From contig JAWWNJ010000005.1 in the NCBI GenBank assembly GCA_037176885.1, positions 2,542,001 through 2,606,000 on the forward strand: a DNA stretch of 64,000 nt. Reading direction: 5' to 3'. Of the stretch, positions 11,582-21,900 are shown one piece after another. Both the position numbers and the translations under genes were made by a program. Origin of the DNA: Favolaschia claudopus. Taxonomy: Eukaryota > Basidiomycota > Agaricomycetes > Agaricales > Mycenaceae. A model generated the notes under the pieces. That model searched no databases, was not told the origin of the DNA, and saw only the letters and a program-made list of their open reading frames with translations. How positions within the stretch are numbered: position 1 is the first letter of the stretch; every line of letters starts with the position of its first letter.

Positions 11582-12540
11582 CGTCGGAAAGACAGTAACA
11601 GGTCGTTGACCAGCTGGATGAGAAAGAAGAAGTTGAAACCAAAGGAAAGTATTTTGTGAGGTTGATTGAACTGCGCTCACCTTTTATACATGTGAGATTG
11701 TCGCGAAATGATGCCGCGAGAAGATGATCTTCGTGACGGTCCCTAGCTACCTGCCTACCGAGCCTTTGATGGGTTCGTTTTCCGGCGTGTTGAAACTTTC
11801 GGCTAATCGGAGGAGACAATTGAGTTGAGTCAATACATATTTTGAGCGAGAGTCTACGCGCCTTCACACACATACGTTCCCACCTAACGTCCCCGCCTGT
11901 CCCCGCCCCGGGCGGGACTTGATAGCCGACGTTGTCGGACGGCGGGCGCGCATCGTACGCCGTGCCAAGACTTGATCATGAGGCTCTCGGCTCCTGCTTG
12001 TGCTCTCTAAGTATGTACAGTACCTGTAAAGGTGAGCTCAGGACAGATTGCCTTGTATAACCGACCTCCATTTTTCTTGCCTGGCGTGCCAATCAGACTG
12101 GTATCGAAGTGCATTCAGTGAATCAACTCAAACGGGTCATGGCATAGAAAAAAGATATCCATCTCGAACATGAGGAAAACAGCTGAACTGACAAGTACGC
12201 TGACTCGCATCTCTTCACAGCAGTACTATTCTCGAACCTCGCCAAGCCTCAGACCTGAGCGTCAAAGGAGGGGAATCTATTGAATGACTCACTGGAACTC
12301 TCCCAGGAACGGGCATACGGGGTATTTTCAATACCACTCGTCGTATATGTGGTTCGAGTCACCTTGCATTGACTCTTGAGGCTTGTTTTGACTTCAAGCT
12401 TCGAGTTTGAACATTGGGGGAATGGGGAAGGGGGCATTCGAGTCGGAGTTTATCTGTGATCGGCGTACGACATTACGGCATTCCTTTAAGTTCCGATCAG
12501 TGCCAACAAAATCGCAAACAACGAAAACTTTTTTCCGCCA
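11582..12540. other. intergenic, divergent upstream regions
   Basis: Holds the upstream sequences of the PL8 gene (-) and the snoRNA host copy B (+). A GC-rich patch with a CCCGCC...GGGCGGG inverted repeat lies near 11895-11920. No gene recognised. Confidence 0.5.
11692..11698 (-). promoter_or_regulatory. TATA box of the PL8 gene
   Basis: TATAAAA on the minus strand, about 110 bp before the ATG at 11581. Confidence 0.55.
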
Positions 12541-12737
12541 CCACTCAACTCGCGGATGTGGAGGCCCAACGACGAGAAAGCCACGGCTTTCGTCGACTAG
12601 CCCTGATAGACTTTGCTCCTCCTTCGCCTTCTACCCCTTCTTAATGCCAACCCTCCACTAGCCTCGACGGTCCAGGTCGCACAGAAGGACTGAGATCATG
12701 GTGCGTTTTTCGACCCTTCATTGCTCGTTCTTCTTCT

Positions 12738-12826
12738 ATGTATGACGAAACATCGGAATTACCGCCTGAGCCGCAAGGCACTGACGACAATTCCATGGCT
12801 GTATTTTTTCAAAATATTCTGATCTC
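12738..12826 (+). ncRNA. snR77: C/D snoRNA, snR77-like (18S Um578 guide), copy B
   Basis: C-like box ATGACGA at 12742-12748, guide GGAATTACCGC at 12755-12765 directly followed by CTGA at 12766-12769, and a distal CTGA at 12819-12822. The 11-nt guide is the exact reverse complement of the 18S 530-loop sequence GCGGTAATTCC; the fifth base upstream of the first CTGA pairs with U578 (yeast numbering). About 85 nt here differ from copy A at only a few positions while flanking exons are diverged. A further CTGA at 12781-12784 could be part of a C'-like element. Confidence 0.7.
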
Positions 12827-13047
12827 TTGCTTGCTTCTTGTCCTTCCTGGCCTGTTCTCATGCTGACTCTTTCTGTAACAGGTTCATCGCTCTCTTTGCG
12901 CTCTTCAACTGTCGCTCTGGATATAAGGAAGTCGCTCGCGGAGCATTAGCTTGCGGGTGACGCCGTCTGTTGGAGGAGAGAGCGGCGCAGACGACGGTGA
13001 GTATTGTGTCCATTATCCTCTTTTCACAGCCAGCGCAAGCTTCCGGC

Positions 13048-13123
13048 GTTCAGGATGAGCCTTTATATTTTTCAGTTATCCCTGTCTTAACATTTATGTC
13101 GAGATTCATGAAAATCTGACCTC
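13048..13123 (+). ncRNA. snR38: C/D snoRNA, snR38-like (25S Gm2815 guide), copy B
   Basis: C-like box AGGATGA at 13052-13058, guide CAGTTATCCCTGT at 13073-13085, D' box CTTA at 13086-13089, C'-like ATGTCGA at 13096-13102 and D box CTGA at 13116-13119. The guide is the exact reverse complement of 25S ACAGGGATAACTG in the peptidyl-transferase region; the five-base rule from CTTA points to the middle G of GGG (yeast Gm2815). The block matches copy A with about two differences over 84 nt. Weak points are the one-mismatch C box, the degenerate D' box and no clear terminal stem. Confidence 0.68.
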
Positions 13124-13215
13124 TTTTCTTGCTTCGTCCATCCATGTCCATTACTTACGCTGATACCATACTCTCCAGATTATCTTCGACGTGGAAGATC
13201 TGTCGGCTCGCTGAG

Positions 13216-13565
13216 ACTCTTGCAGGGTTCTGCTGGCTTGTCAGTCTTCCTCCTCCTCTGCCCAATGCCCGCAGTCGCTGACGATGTTTTTCTCGTCTCA
13301 CAGACGTCGCGACTCTTATGTATGACAGAGAGGCCGTACCGCATGTTTATATAGTTCGTTCCACGTACGAACCGTACTAACAGTGTGCGTCCATACATCC
13401 CTCGGGCGCAAAGGTCCTGCCATGTTTTTTGTAGTTGCCTTGATAAGGAAATAAAAAAAGCGTTCTCGCTTTTTGCGCAAATCATCAAGACGCGATGCCG
13501 GTGCCCCGCCAAACTGCTCTTCCACCCCCGTCATCCCTACCTGAGCCTCTGTCTACATCCACTCC
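13216..13565 (+). other. region between snoRNA host and next gene
   Basis: Possibly further host exon or 5' leader of the next gene. Contains a TACTAACAG at 13376-13384 resembling a branch point plus acceptor, and a short A7-GCG/CGC-T5 hairpin near 13455-13477. This part is deleted from copy A. Confidence 0.35.
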
Positions 13566-14296
13566 ATGGACAACACAGCCACACTCTGCGACATCCTCTG
13601 CGCCGAAGAAGCATGGCACTGGGACACCTATGACGGCCACAAACTCATCTTTCACCGCGACGGCACCGGGGTGGTACGAGTGTCGCTTCCCCCAACGTTT
13701 CATCTTATGTATGATACTTGCCGTGCCTGGTCAACTAGATAACCTCACACGCCGAGCTCAACATCTGGATCTACGCCATTTTCGAATGGAAAGTCCACGA
13801 CCCCGCGAACAGCGTACACCATACCCCCCACCCGCACCCTACACCACCGCGTCCGTGTGCATTGGGATCAATCATGCGAAAGCTGCTGACGATATTCCGC
13901 CGCCCGACCCCGCCCGAATTACGTGCCTCCATAGAATTCACACTCACCGAACGCCGCCCCAACGTCCCCTCCCATCCTTCGTTTTCATTGAGCAAAGAGA
14001 ACCTCAACGAGTACTTCCTCCTCCCCATCGCCTTCGAGCCGCGCATCCTCCACCTCACTGTCGAGCGCAACGGGTGCTTTCCCGCTGGATTTGGGAGCGT
14101 GCCACAGAGGAGGAGTCGGTTTCGGTCAAGGCTGACGTTCGATGTTTCCCCTTATCCGGCGAGGCAGGCGTGGAGGGAGCATTGTCTCAAGATGGTGGAT
14201 AGTATGGGGCAGCCGGGGATGAGGCGGTTTTGTGCGGGGAAGCTTGCTAGCCAAGGAGGTCATTGCGGATGGCTGCCCGCCGGATGCAACTCGTAG
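13566..14296 (+). CDS. uncharacterised small protein, two exons
   Basis: Exon 1 13566-13673 starts at MDNTATLCDILCAEEAW; exon 2 13739-14296 follows a 65-nt intron, phase 0, giving ...HRDGTGV|ITSHAELNIWIY. The product is about 221 aa with a Trp/Asp-rich N-terminus, a His/Pro-rich loop, then IEFTLTERRPNVP, LLPIAFEPRILHLTVERN and LTFDVSPYPARQAW. The IEFTLTE, LHLTVERNG and LTFDVSPYP blocks read like beta strands, but I do not recognise a family. A truncated, stop-containing relic of its 3' part lies in the inverted copy near 4985-5090, so this gene was part of the duplicated unit. Further 5' exons are possible because the snoRNA host lies just upstream on the same strand. Confidence 0.6.
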
Positions 14297-14484
14297 GCTC
14301 TTAGGTGCAGATTTTAGTTATGGGCCTTGATTGAGTGCTACACCTACTTACCCTGGGCCTACTGCTTATATGCGCTTCCCAGTCAACTAGTAGCTACGCG
14401 TTCTATTTGTGTTCTATTTTTCCATTCACCGATTCACCGTGTCTTACTTCACGTGATACCGCATTGGCACTCAAGTAAGTACTC

Positions 14485-15483
14485 ATGTCGAACCAAGACG
14501 TTCTTCACGCTGCGGCACTCGGCGCCCTCGCCTTTCAATCCCATAGATCCAACAACCCGTTCTTCAAGCTCAACGCACCTGCGCATCCCGGTCTTACAGG
14601 CGCACCTGCGCACCCTGGCGCCGCTGGCATCTTCCCCGGTATGATCACTAAGGAGAGTCAGCAACCGCTCAGTCCTTGCCCGTTTTCGCCTTCTTTCGAG
14701 CCTACTCCGGTCCAACCCACGGCGGCCCACAACGCGATTCCTCTTCCGAGTCTTCAAGTTCCCATAACCCAATACATCCCGCAGGAGCAGCAGTGCCACC
14801 ATACATCCGAGTCGGAGCTCGTATCCTGGCAGCCGTCACCCCACTCGCACCATCACTTCCCTTGGTTCACTGCCCCTCCTCCTCATCCTCATCCCACTCC
14901 TTGGTGGGCACCGCAACCTCAGACTCACCTTGCGCCTCCGCCGGTATACCAAGCCTCACCGCCGCAACAGCTTTTCTCTCACCCAGTACCTGCGATTCAA
15001 TTTCAATCGTCCGCTTCCTCCTACGCCGTCCCTGCGCACAGCACCACTCACAATGCGGCGGCCGCCAGGGAGGCTCCGCAGCCCCGCCATACACACGCTG
15101 GAACCCGCCTCCGTCAAATCCGAGCCATGCTCGAGGTCTTCAATACGCATTACGGCTCCGACACGTCGACTTGGGCGAAGACGTCTTCACGCATCACGGA
15201 GCTCGCCACCATCATCTATGCTAACCGCCCACCGGACCTCGACACCTTCATCGTCTGCTGTATGCTCAACGCGCTGTCCGCCTCACACCCGGCGTTCGTC
15301 GACGGCCTTCTCAACAACTCCGATCTCACTTCGCGCTTCATTGAGGAGCGGCTGAGCCTCAAGGCCGATCTCATGGCCATCGCAGCCTTGACGCGCACGC
15401 CTAACCCACCGCGTCGTCGGCAAGAGCGAAGGAGGTGTGCGGCACGCCGAACTGCAAGCAAGAACCCTTCGTCCCATGCCTAG
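14485..15483 (+). CDS. Pro/His-rich single-exon ORF with a helical C-terminal domain, 332 aa
   Basis: Uninterrupted frame from ATG 14485. The first 210 residues are rich in Pro, His, Gln and Ser and look disordered. From about 215 the sequence becomes helical and polar (RLRQIRAMLEVFNTHYG, ITELATIIYANRPPD, CCMLNALSASHPAFVDGLL, FIEERLSLKADLMAIAAL), then ends in an Arg-rich basic tail. A disordered head, a small all-helical domain and a basic tail resemble retroelement Gag proteins, but no zinc knuckle, protease or reverse transcriptase is nearby, so this is only a resemblance. It may equally be a host gene or a remnant. Confidence 0.5.
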   Translation: MSNQDVLHAAALGALAFQSHRSNNPFFKLNAPAHPGLTGAPAHPGAAGIFPGMITKESQQPLSPCPFSPSFEPTPVQPTAAHNAIPLPSLQVPITQYIPQEQQCHHTSESELVSWQPSPHSHHHFPWFTAPPPHPHPTPWWAPQPQTHLAPPPVYQASPPQQLFSHPVPAIQFQSSASSYAVPAHSTTHNAAAAREAPQPRHTHAGTRLRQIRAMLEVFNTHYGSDTSTWAKTSSRITELATIIYANRPPDLDTFIVCCMLNALSASHPAFVDGLLNNSDLTSRFIEERLSLKADLMAIAALTRTPNPPRRRQERRRCAARRTASKNPSSHA

Positions 15484-15722
15484 GCTGCGCACCATAGACG
15501 CTTAGAAACTCATCTTCACTCATTTACCCATCTCTCTCAACTCTTCGATGTCTCCGCGACGCGCGCTCTGCCACTGTGCCAGTCCTCAACGTCGCGTATA
15601 TTACATTCGTCTAATTACTTTCAAGATTGATAGCCTATACAACACCTTTACGCATTACTGTACAGAAGAATACATGGCGCATCGCCGCATCTGTCCACGG
15701 ACACCAGTCAAGAAGTCGTTAG

Positions 15723-17808
15723 TCACTGACTCGAGCGGGAAATGGGAATAGGGTCAGAGTACGGAATGGCAAAAGGTTCACTAGTAATGAATTGTTTTCG
15801 AATATCATTGAACGGCCGGCGAGCGATATAGGACGGGGATATTCGATGGCTGGAATCAAAAAAGTCAGTATGGATCACGATGTATTCTTTGGCAAGACGA
15901 AAAGCAACAACGAACCGCCTGAAATACTTTGTGATGCAAGCCTCCAATGCTTGCTCCGCCTCCGGCTTCAACATCAGCTGTCGTTTTCGCTGCTCTTGAA
16001 GTTTAGCTCTAACGTCTCGCATGACCGCATCCTCGATAGAGCACCGCGAGTTAATCCTCATTTGCGTAAATGCCTCCTGGAAGGCTTTGATCGAGCCTGT
16101 CTTGACCTGAATTCCCCTCAACTATATATGACGATTAATGATATCAAAACTTGGCAAAAGGCACGACAGGCTGCTGTTACGCACGGAAACCTTATGTTTC
16201 ACGGCCAGAACCTTCAAATCTTTGAATTTGACTCGGTTCAATGAATCCAAGTTTGCTTCATCGGAGAATAGGACGCCACGTTCGGTAAAAACGCGCAAGA
16301 CGTCCGTATAGTGGTCCACGACGTTGAACCTGCCATCCGAATTCATTTTCTCGAGTTTTGAATACGAGACTATGGTTTCTCGCTCAAGGACAAGACCAGC
16401 TAAGACATGACGTGCTGCGACTGTGAAAGGACGGGTGAGTAGCGCCGGGGTATATGACCGTAAGACTCACCATTCAACGCCCTGCAGGCGGCAATGACCG
16501 CCGCACTGGGTTCCGGAAGTTCTTGGCCGGTGCCTACACTGTCCAGGACATCTACACAAATATTAACACAGGGAAAAACAACCTCCAAGCTTCGAGAGTT
16601 CTTCACCATCGAATATCAGTAAGTAATTGTCGACTCTGGTTGGCCTCAACTTCTGCGGCGTTGGAAAGTTGACGAGTTCGAATTTCACCAGTGTCTCGTA
16701 ATCGTGCGTGAAAGGTTCATAACGCATGCGATATCTGGACGCTCCGAAATGTTTCCAGAGGCCTTCTTTCACCTCGAAGTTGGCAATGGCGTGATCATCA
16801 GATCCTGGGACAAGAGGGGGAGGGAGGGGATTCCTGGGTCGAAACCTTAGCATACAGAACGATTGAGGAGAGTGAAGAACTTGCAAATGATAGTATACCA
16901 GTATGAGGCGGCGGAGAAGACGCACAATATCCATCTTGATCCTGATGCAACTCTCTTCATGTATCATATATATTTAGGTCTGTGGCAAGATTTCGATGAA
17001 GACGTACCGAGTGTGTCGTATACCAACTGGTACAAACGAGGATCGTTCTTCAGTCTTGTAACCAGCTCTCTCTAAGCGAACATGCAAATTAATATGGAAC
17101 TGCAATAAACACGCTGAGCGGCGGCACCTTCGGTCTCTGTTTGGGCTCTCCCATAATTACTTGCAGCTGCGGCACAATGAGACACTCGAGAGCATCGTCG
17201 ATCTGAATCTGACTTTCAGCGAAACGCGAATCCTGAAGCGCGATCGTCAGTGATCCAGTTGTTCAAGACGGAATGAAGAATCTGACCTCGCAAAGCTCGC
17301 TCATGACAGCTTTTAGTCTCTCCTGGTCTAACTCGAGGCGCCCAGCAAGCTTCTTCATTCGGCGAACTGGATGCCATTTCATGCTTTTGCGCAACCACAA
17401 ACAGATCAGAAGTCTCTGTGCGTCCTCTGTGTCCACGTTCAGGATATTCAGTCTAAGTGTTGCTGATGCCCCACATCACAGTCGGACGCACCGCTAAAAT
17501 CTTTCCCAAAATCCTCCAGTAAACGTGCGTCTTCCGGAGGTATGAGCGACGCTTGGTTTGATCGTACGAAACCGATGATTTCTAGGTAAAGGGTGTGTCA
17601 GGTTGGTGTCAGGAAAGTCTGGCGAGTACAGGAACTAAATCCACTCGCAATACTACTCACCTCGAATGAATCCAAGATAGCGCTTGGAATGCGTGAGATG
17701 CGAGTCCGATTTCTCTTGCTCTTCATCGTCATCTTCCTCTTCGTTGCTGTGTTCTCGTTCTACCAGAGTCGATGAACTGGACGCGGGAAATGTGAGCTGG
17801 GATGACAT
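15723..17808 (-). CDS. uncharacterised protein, ten exons, 537 aa
   Basis: Exons: 17808-17661, 17581-17492, 17462-17287, 17232-17113, 17071-17008, 16941-16899, 16845-16583, 16551-16471, 16420-16191, 16121-15723. They sum to 1,614 nt in frame. An acidic N-terminus (SNEEEDDDEEQEKS) is followed by a helical region (FVRSNQASLIPPEDARLL, LICLWLRKSMKWHPVRRMKK), a mixed domain around EGLWKHFGASRYRMRYEPF, and a basic helical end (DVRAKLQEQRKRQLML). No motif I can name. The donor AAG|GTTTCC before the last exon is weak, but it avoids an early stop at 16122 and keeps the frame; if unused, the protein ends there. Confidence 0.66.
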
Positions 17809-18229
17809 CCTAGGCTTTCTCGGTGAGGCGGAAGTAAACTGCGAGAAGCTGTGGAATTGTAGTCGGCGTAGTCGATTGGGGTAGTAAGTATTGGCTCGTG
17901 ACAGCTGCTATTTATTCAAGAGCAGGGCACTGCATGTCAAGGCCATGTAAGGACCACTGGCAACTGGCAGTTGAGTGAAGTCGACAGAGAAAGCAGAAGA
18001 AGAAGACAGATAGCAGTGCTGACAGGCTCCTAATGACACCACCCAATTTGGCCTGTGATTCATCTCAGGTATGTACTACTCAGGCCAAACTCAGGCTGTC
18101 TCGAAACCGTGCCATATCCACTATAAGATAGCCATACCATGTATACGTATACAATCCCCATCTCTACAAATAACTCGATACCATAAGCAAATAAAGAAAA
18201 AAGAACAGAAAACTTCCATGGATCCACAT
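17809..18229. other. intergenic, nothing recognised
   Basis: Upstream of the ten-exon gene and downstream of the MINDY gene, both on the minus strand. No gene seen. Confidence 0.5.
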
Positions 18230-19647
18230 CTACATGATAACACAATTCTTACTTTTCTTATTCTTGCGACGCTCCTCCGCCTCCTCCTGCGCCCGCTGTT
18301 TTTGCCGCTGGCGCTCGCGGTTTGCATCGCGGAGCATCTGCGCGTGGTTGTCCTCCTCAGCTTGCATCTGCTGGGCCAGGAAATGACTTTGCGGCAGGTC
18401 AGTATATGCGTGCGTGGAGGGAAGAGCAAGAGAAAGACGCACTCTGCCGGATCGTGAGGAATAAACAGACCCGCCTCGTACTCCGCCGCGCGGAGAGCGT
18501 CCTCGGCCGTCTGGCCGGCGTAATCGCCGCCCGCGGGACTGGACCGCACGAAATTCGAGTCGACCCAGGTGGAGTTGCCGCCGTCGACGTCTTCCATGCG
18601 TTCCCATACAACGGAGCCTTCGTGGAGGAAGACTGCGTCGGTGACGAGGGAGTAGAGGGACGAGTCGGTGGGGGAGGTGGATTTGTGGAGGACGGAGAGG
18701 TGGGAGTTGCGGAAGAGGGCGACGAGGGCGCCCCGGGGGAGGGTGGTGGCGAGGTGGAAGAGGCCGTGGTATGTGAGCTGCGATTGGGTGGTATCGAGGA
18801 ACTGGCGGATGGCCATAGCTAGTTGCTACGCGTCAAGATTCGATAGAACGAGTATAGCCAGGAAGCGTACCATCCTCTATCTTCGCACGCTCCTCCGCAG
18901 TGTAAGACGGTGCTGCAGCACTGCTGCTTGACCCCGCAACAGGCTCGCTCGACTCGTCCACTACGAGCTGGCCCTTGGCAGTGTGATCCGCGTCGACAAT
19001 GCAAGTAACCGCCGTATCGTAGTCTTGTGCCCGTTTTACAATGGCTTCAGCTTCAGGGCTCTCAGGGTCGACGAGCCAGCCATGAACCAATTCAATCCCG
19101 GCTTGCTCAAATAGTTTCAGTGCCCCTCCGTCCCCGGCTGGCCTGAACGATGTCGCGCCGGTGAAGAGCGGATTGAGGTCCATGCCCTCTGTGAGACAGC
19201 ACGCTGGATGAGAAACATCGACGCAAGAAGAATAGACACGTACTCTGCGTCAACGGCATTATAGATAGAGCAGCCGAAATGTCGATATCCCGCTGTCGAG
19301 TCAAGAGGTACTCCCCCAGCAACTGCGACAAAAATTCATACGAAACAGAGTCTCGGTCCGGAGGCAAGATTCGGATGTCTCCACGCAATATCAGGATGTT
19401 ACCTACTGAGAGTCAGCCCATTTCGCAATAAAGACCAACCAGACGAGGCTACATATTGCAATGAATGAGCAAGGACTATGTAAGAAAATGAGTGGTTGGC
19501 GGTCAGGATGTAACTCGCTTACCCTTACCCGTTAAAGTTCTGTGTGATGATTTTGAGCTCTTGTTTCGTGTCGGTAAATCCAAAGCTGATTCTCTTGAGA
19601 TACCATACTTCCGCTTCAGAGGTGTGCAGGCTGGGGTCGTCGACCAT
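18230..19647 (-). CDS. MINDY-family deubiquitinase with C-terminal CAAX box, 383 aa
   Basis: MINDY cysteine proteases trim Lys48-linked ubiquitin chains. Exons: 19647-19529, 19475-19453, 19402-19244, 19188-18871, 18818-18443, 18386-18230; sum 1,152 nt in frame. Seen: IITQNFNGPCSFIAICNILI with the catalytic Cys at about 42, VSYEFLSQLLGEYLLT, GMDLNPLFTGATSFRP, ELVHGWLVDPE, FLDTTQSQLTYHGLFHL, FRNSHLSVLHK with the candidate catalytic His, VFLHEGSVVWERMEDVDGG and FVRSSPAGGDYAGQT. The tail is a long Gln/Glu/Arg helix, as in ubiquitin-interacting motifs, ending KNKKSKNCVIM: a polybasic stretch and a classic CAAX box, so farnesylation and membrane anchoring are likely. The catalytic Cys sits on a 23-nt exon. 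Yeast relatives are also predicted to be prenylated, to my knowledge. Confidence 0.94.
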
Positions 19648-20556
19648 GGAAGTGAGAGACAAGCGCAGTCGTGACAAGACTTTGATATGTATGAGCGTAA
19701 GCGCAATTACACGATAATTGATGGTCCAAGCAAACTCTAGCGCTACAATTCCTAAGCGTGGCGATGAAAAAAACATGGATTATACGGAAGTACAATGCGA
19801 ATTACGGGAATGGATCTAGGGTAGGGGACGGATTTAGTGAGAACAGTACAGCACGGCGAAACTGTCAACGATCACCAAGGTATAAGGTATGGGGAAGCCA
19901 CCATCGAGTCCTTGGAGGATGGCATAACGTATTTATTGGCGCAGGTATCGTTTGTACTTCAATGCGGGGCCAATGGCTGATGTGAATTTTGCGGCAGTGG
20001 GAGCGCATTGAGCAGTCTTGCGATTAGATTCAGAGTCACCAAATTGTTTTCTCAAACTGCAGCCAGCCTGGATATAAAGAGGTTACTTATTGGTCTCTCA
20101 TAACAGCACAGGGATAGGTGTGAAGGTCGAACCGTAGCGAAGCCCAAGTCCCCGTGTTGCGATTCGGTGTTTCCGGAATTATTTCTCAACGTACATGCCC
20201 CGGCGAGAACATCCGTCTAGACAGGCGGCGGAAAATTTCCGTCCACGACCATTATATGTATCGCGGACGTTTGCTGGTCCCGACGGATTGACTCCGTTTC
20301 CTACCTGCCGAGCGAGGGAAATACCCACTCTATTCTGCGACCAAAAAAATTCTTCAAACCCGAAGATGTGAACTTGGCGGCCGGTGCCGAGTAGCAAATC
20401 TCGTTCGGCGGTCTGATCCTAAAATAGCTCAGGCGGTATAAAAGCCCGTCTAAAGGGAATGTGGAGGGTCAGTCCCACTCGTTGGCACAACATCTACTCT
20501 CTCCTCTATCTTACATTCTTTTCCACCCACCCACGTTCTTTTCTCTGTTAACAAAA
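19648..20556. other. intergenic between divergent genes
   Basis: Upstream sequences of the MINDY gene (-) and the barrel protein gene (+). A TATA box serves the latter; no other gene recognised. Confidence 0.5.
20437..20443 (+). promoter_or_regulatory. TATA box of the small secreted barrel protein
   Basis: TATAAAA, 114 bp before the ATG at 20557, followed by a pyrimidine-rich leader (CTCTCTCCTCTATC) typical of highly expressed fungal genes. Confidence 0.6.
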
Positions 20557-21005
20557 ATGCATTTCGTCAAGTCGACTGCTGCTGTTGCTGTTTTTGTCGC
20601 GACTGTTGTTGCGACCAAGGGCAAAGGTGGGCTGACAGTTCTATTTTTCAGGAATATGGTCCATTGAATGCTTTCAGCGACGTACTTTGAGCCCAACAAT
20701 GGGTACGGCGCATGTGGACAGCGCATCCAAAATTCGGACCACAAAGTCGCGTTGTCGTCTGCGCAATATGGAAACGGTGAACATTGCGGAAAGACGTTCA
20801 CGGTCGAACGTATGTTTTTCCAGCTGTACGATCTCTTCCATTCAACGTCTTGACTTCTGGTGCAGACAACGGTGAGGGTATTGTCGTGGAGGTCGCGGAC
20901 CTCTGCCCAGGATGCGATTCCAACCAAATCGACTTGACTTCTGGGGCGTTCAAGGTTCTTGCGCCTCTCGACGACGGTGTCGTGTCCGTCAATTATTATC
21001 TTTGA
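20557..21005 (+). CDS. small secreted RlpA-like double-psi-beta-barrel (expansin/barwin-like) protein, 113 aa
   Basis: Exons 20557-20626, 20678-20809, 20866-21005; 342 nt in frame. A signal peptide (MHFVKSTAAVAVFVATVVA) precedes a single barrel domain: TYFEPNNGYGACGQ, ALSSAQYGNGEHCGKTF, EVADLCPGCDSNQIDLTSGAF. Four Cys, paired as in barwin/RlpA folds. The length fits fungal one-domain members, which lack the expansin carbohydrate-binding module. These proteins are secreted and thought to act on walls or hosts; enzymatic activity is doubtful. The conserved Asp of the HxD-type site is present in VADLC and QIDL. Confidence 0.9.
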
Positions 21006-21900
21006 ACACGCAAAGCAAAAAAAAAGTAGTTGGGTATTTGGATTGTTGGTTCGCGTTCTGAGATTGTTGTTTTGATTAGAATAATACACCCACACATTCG
21101 TTTAATGCTTCAAAACAGACTTGCAGGGGCTCGGAGTATTGTTTCTTGTAGGGAAACTCGTCCATTCGAAGCGGTTGGAGTTTTGGACTGCCAAGTCAGA
21201 GTCCCGTTACTGTCAGACCGTGGTATGTTTTCATCGAGGACCTTTGAATATGCACTGCACGTCCTCATATGCATCCGAGAGTTGTAAAGAGCAGCAGTGA
21301 GTCTCTCGGGCCTTCTACGCGACACTACTAGAAACTTTGTGAATTGTGATCATAATTCTTTGTGATTTACATGTAATTTGACTTGGAGTTTTCTACTGCC
21401 AGAGAGATTGCTAGGATTTCTTCGAACAGCCAGAGCGCTTGATTCTTCGAGTATGAGTGGCCGCACGAAAACAACGAGGTAAGCCCAAGGTAAGTCTCGA
21501 GCAACATGAAGGTTAAGGTTAAGGTTTAGATCGAGGGTCGTGTTTGGCTGGACCTTGATTAAAGTCCTCCTCGCTTGGCCCACCCCTTCGCAGAATCGCA
21601 AGTCTTTCGCTAGAAGCCAGTGAATTCCGTCGCTTCGCAGGCTTCGACTGGGGCTCACTTGGCTCTTCACTCCTACCCAACACACACCTGCTGAAAAACT
21701 CATCACAATTGGTCAAAAATCCTTGTGAGACTGTGACACGACTGCTGTAGAGCGATCTGGTCTTGCGTCGAGGTCTAGGCGACGTTCCCTACGCGTACCA
21801 TCGCAAGCACGGCCGAGGTTCTGTACTGGAGTGACGTGGACTTCAAAAACTGCGGCGCATAACGTGTCCAAAGTATCTAAATTACTTGCATAAAACCGCC
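21006..21900. other. intergenic, nothing recognised
   Basis: Holds the 3' flank of the barrel gene and the upstream region of the TPR gene. A short run of three GTTAAG hexamers at about 21508-21528 is not the TTAGGG telomere repeat. Confidence 0.5.

Larger units (their letters stand above)
12541..13215 (+). ncRNA. snoRNA host gene, copy B
   Basis: Inverted relative to copy A at 4985-5800. Exon 1 ends at 12700; intron 1 12701-12881 (GTGCGT...AACAG) holds a snR77-like snoRNA; exon 2 12882-12996; intron 2 12997-13178 (GTGAGT...TCCAG) holds a snR38-like snoRNA; exon 3 starts at 13179. The exons are full of stops and differ from copy A far more than the snoRNA blocks do, as expected for a host whose only conserved products are its intronic RNAs. 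A 15-codon frame crosses intron 1 (ATG is the last codon of exon 1), with a similar 14-15 codon frame in copy A; it may be chance or a mini-uORF. The 3' end of the transcript is not defined. The next gene on the same strand starts 350 bp on. Confidence 0.66.

Noticed and set aside
12341..12360. GTGGTTCGAGTCACC, resembling a tRNA T-arm
   Set aside because: No matching acceptor, D or anticodon stems could be folded around it.
4985..13215. Inverted repeats as ends of a DNA transposon
   Set aside because: Arms are long, internal and gene-like with snoRNAs; no transposase between them and no target-site duplication seen.
14485..15483. Complete LTR retrotransposon around the Gag-like ORF
   Set aside because: No protease, integrase, reverse transcriptase, primer-binding site or LTRs found within 2 kb.
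21508..21528. Three GTTAAG hexamers as an interstitial telomere
   Set aside because: Basidiomycete telomeres are TTAGGG; the run is short and differs.
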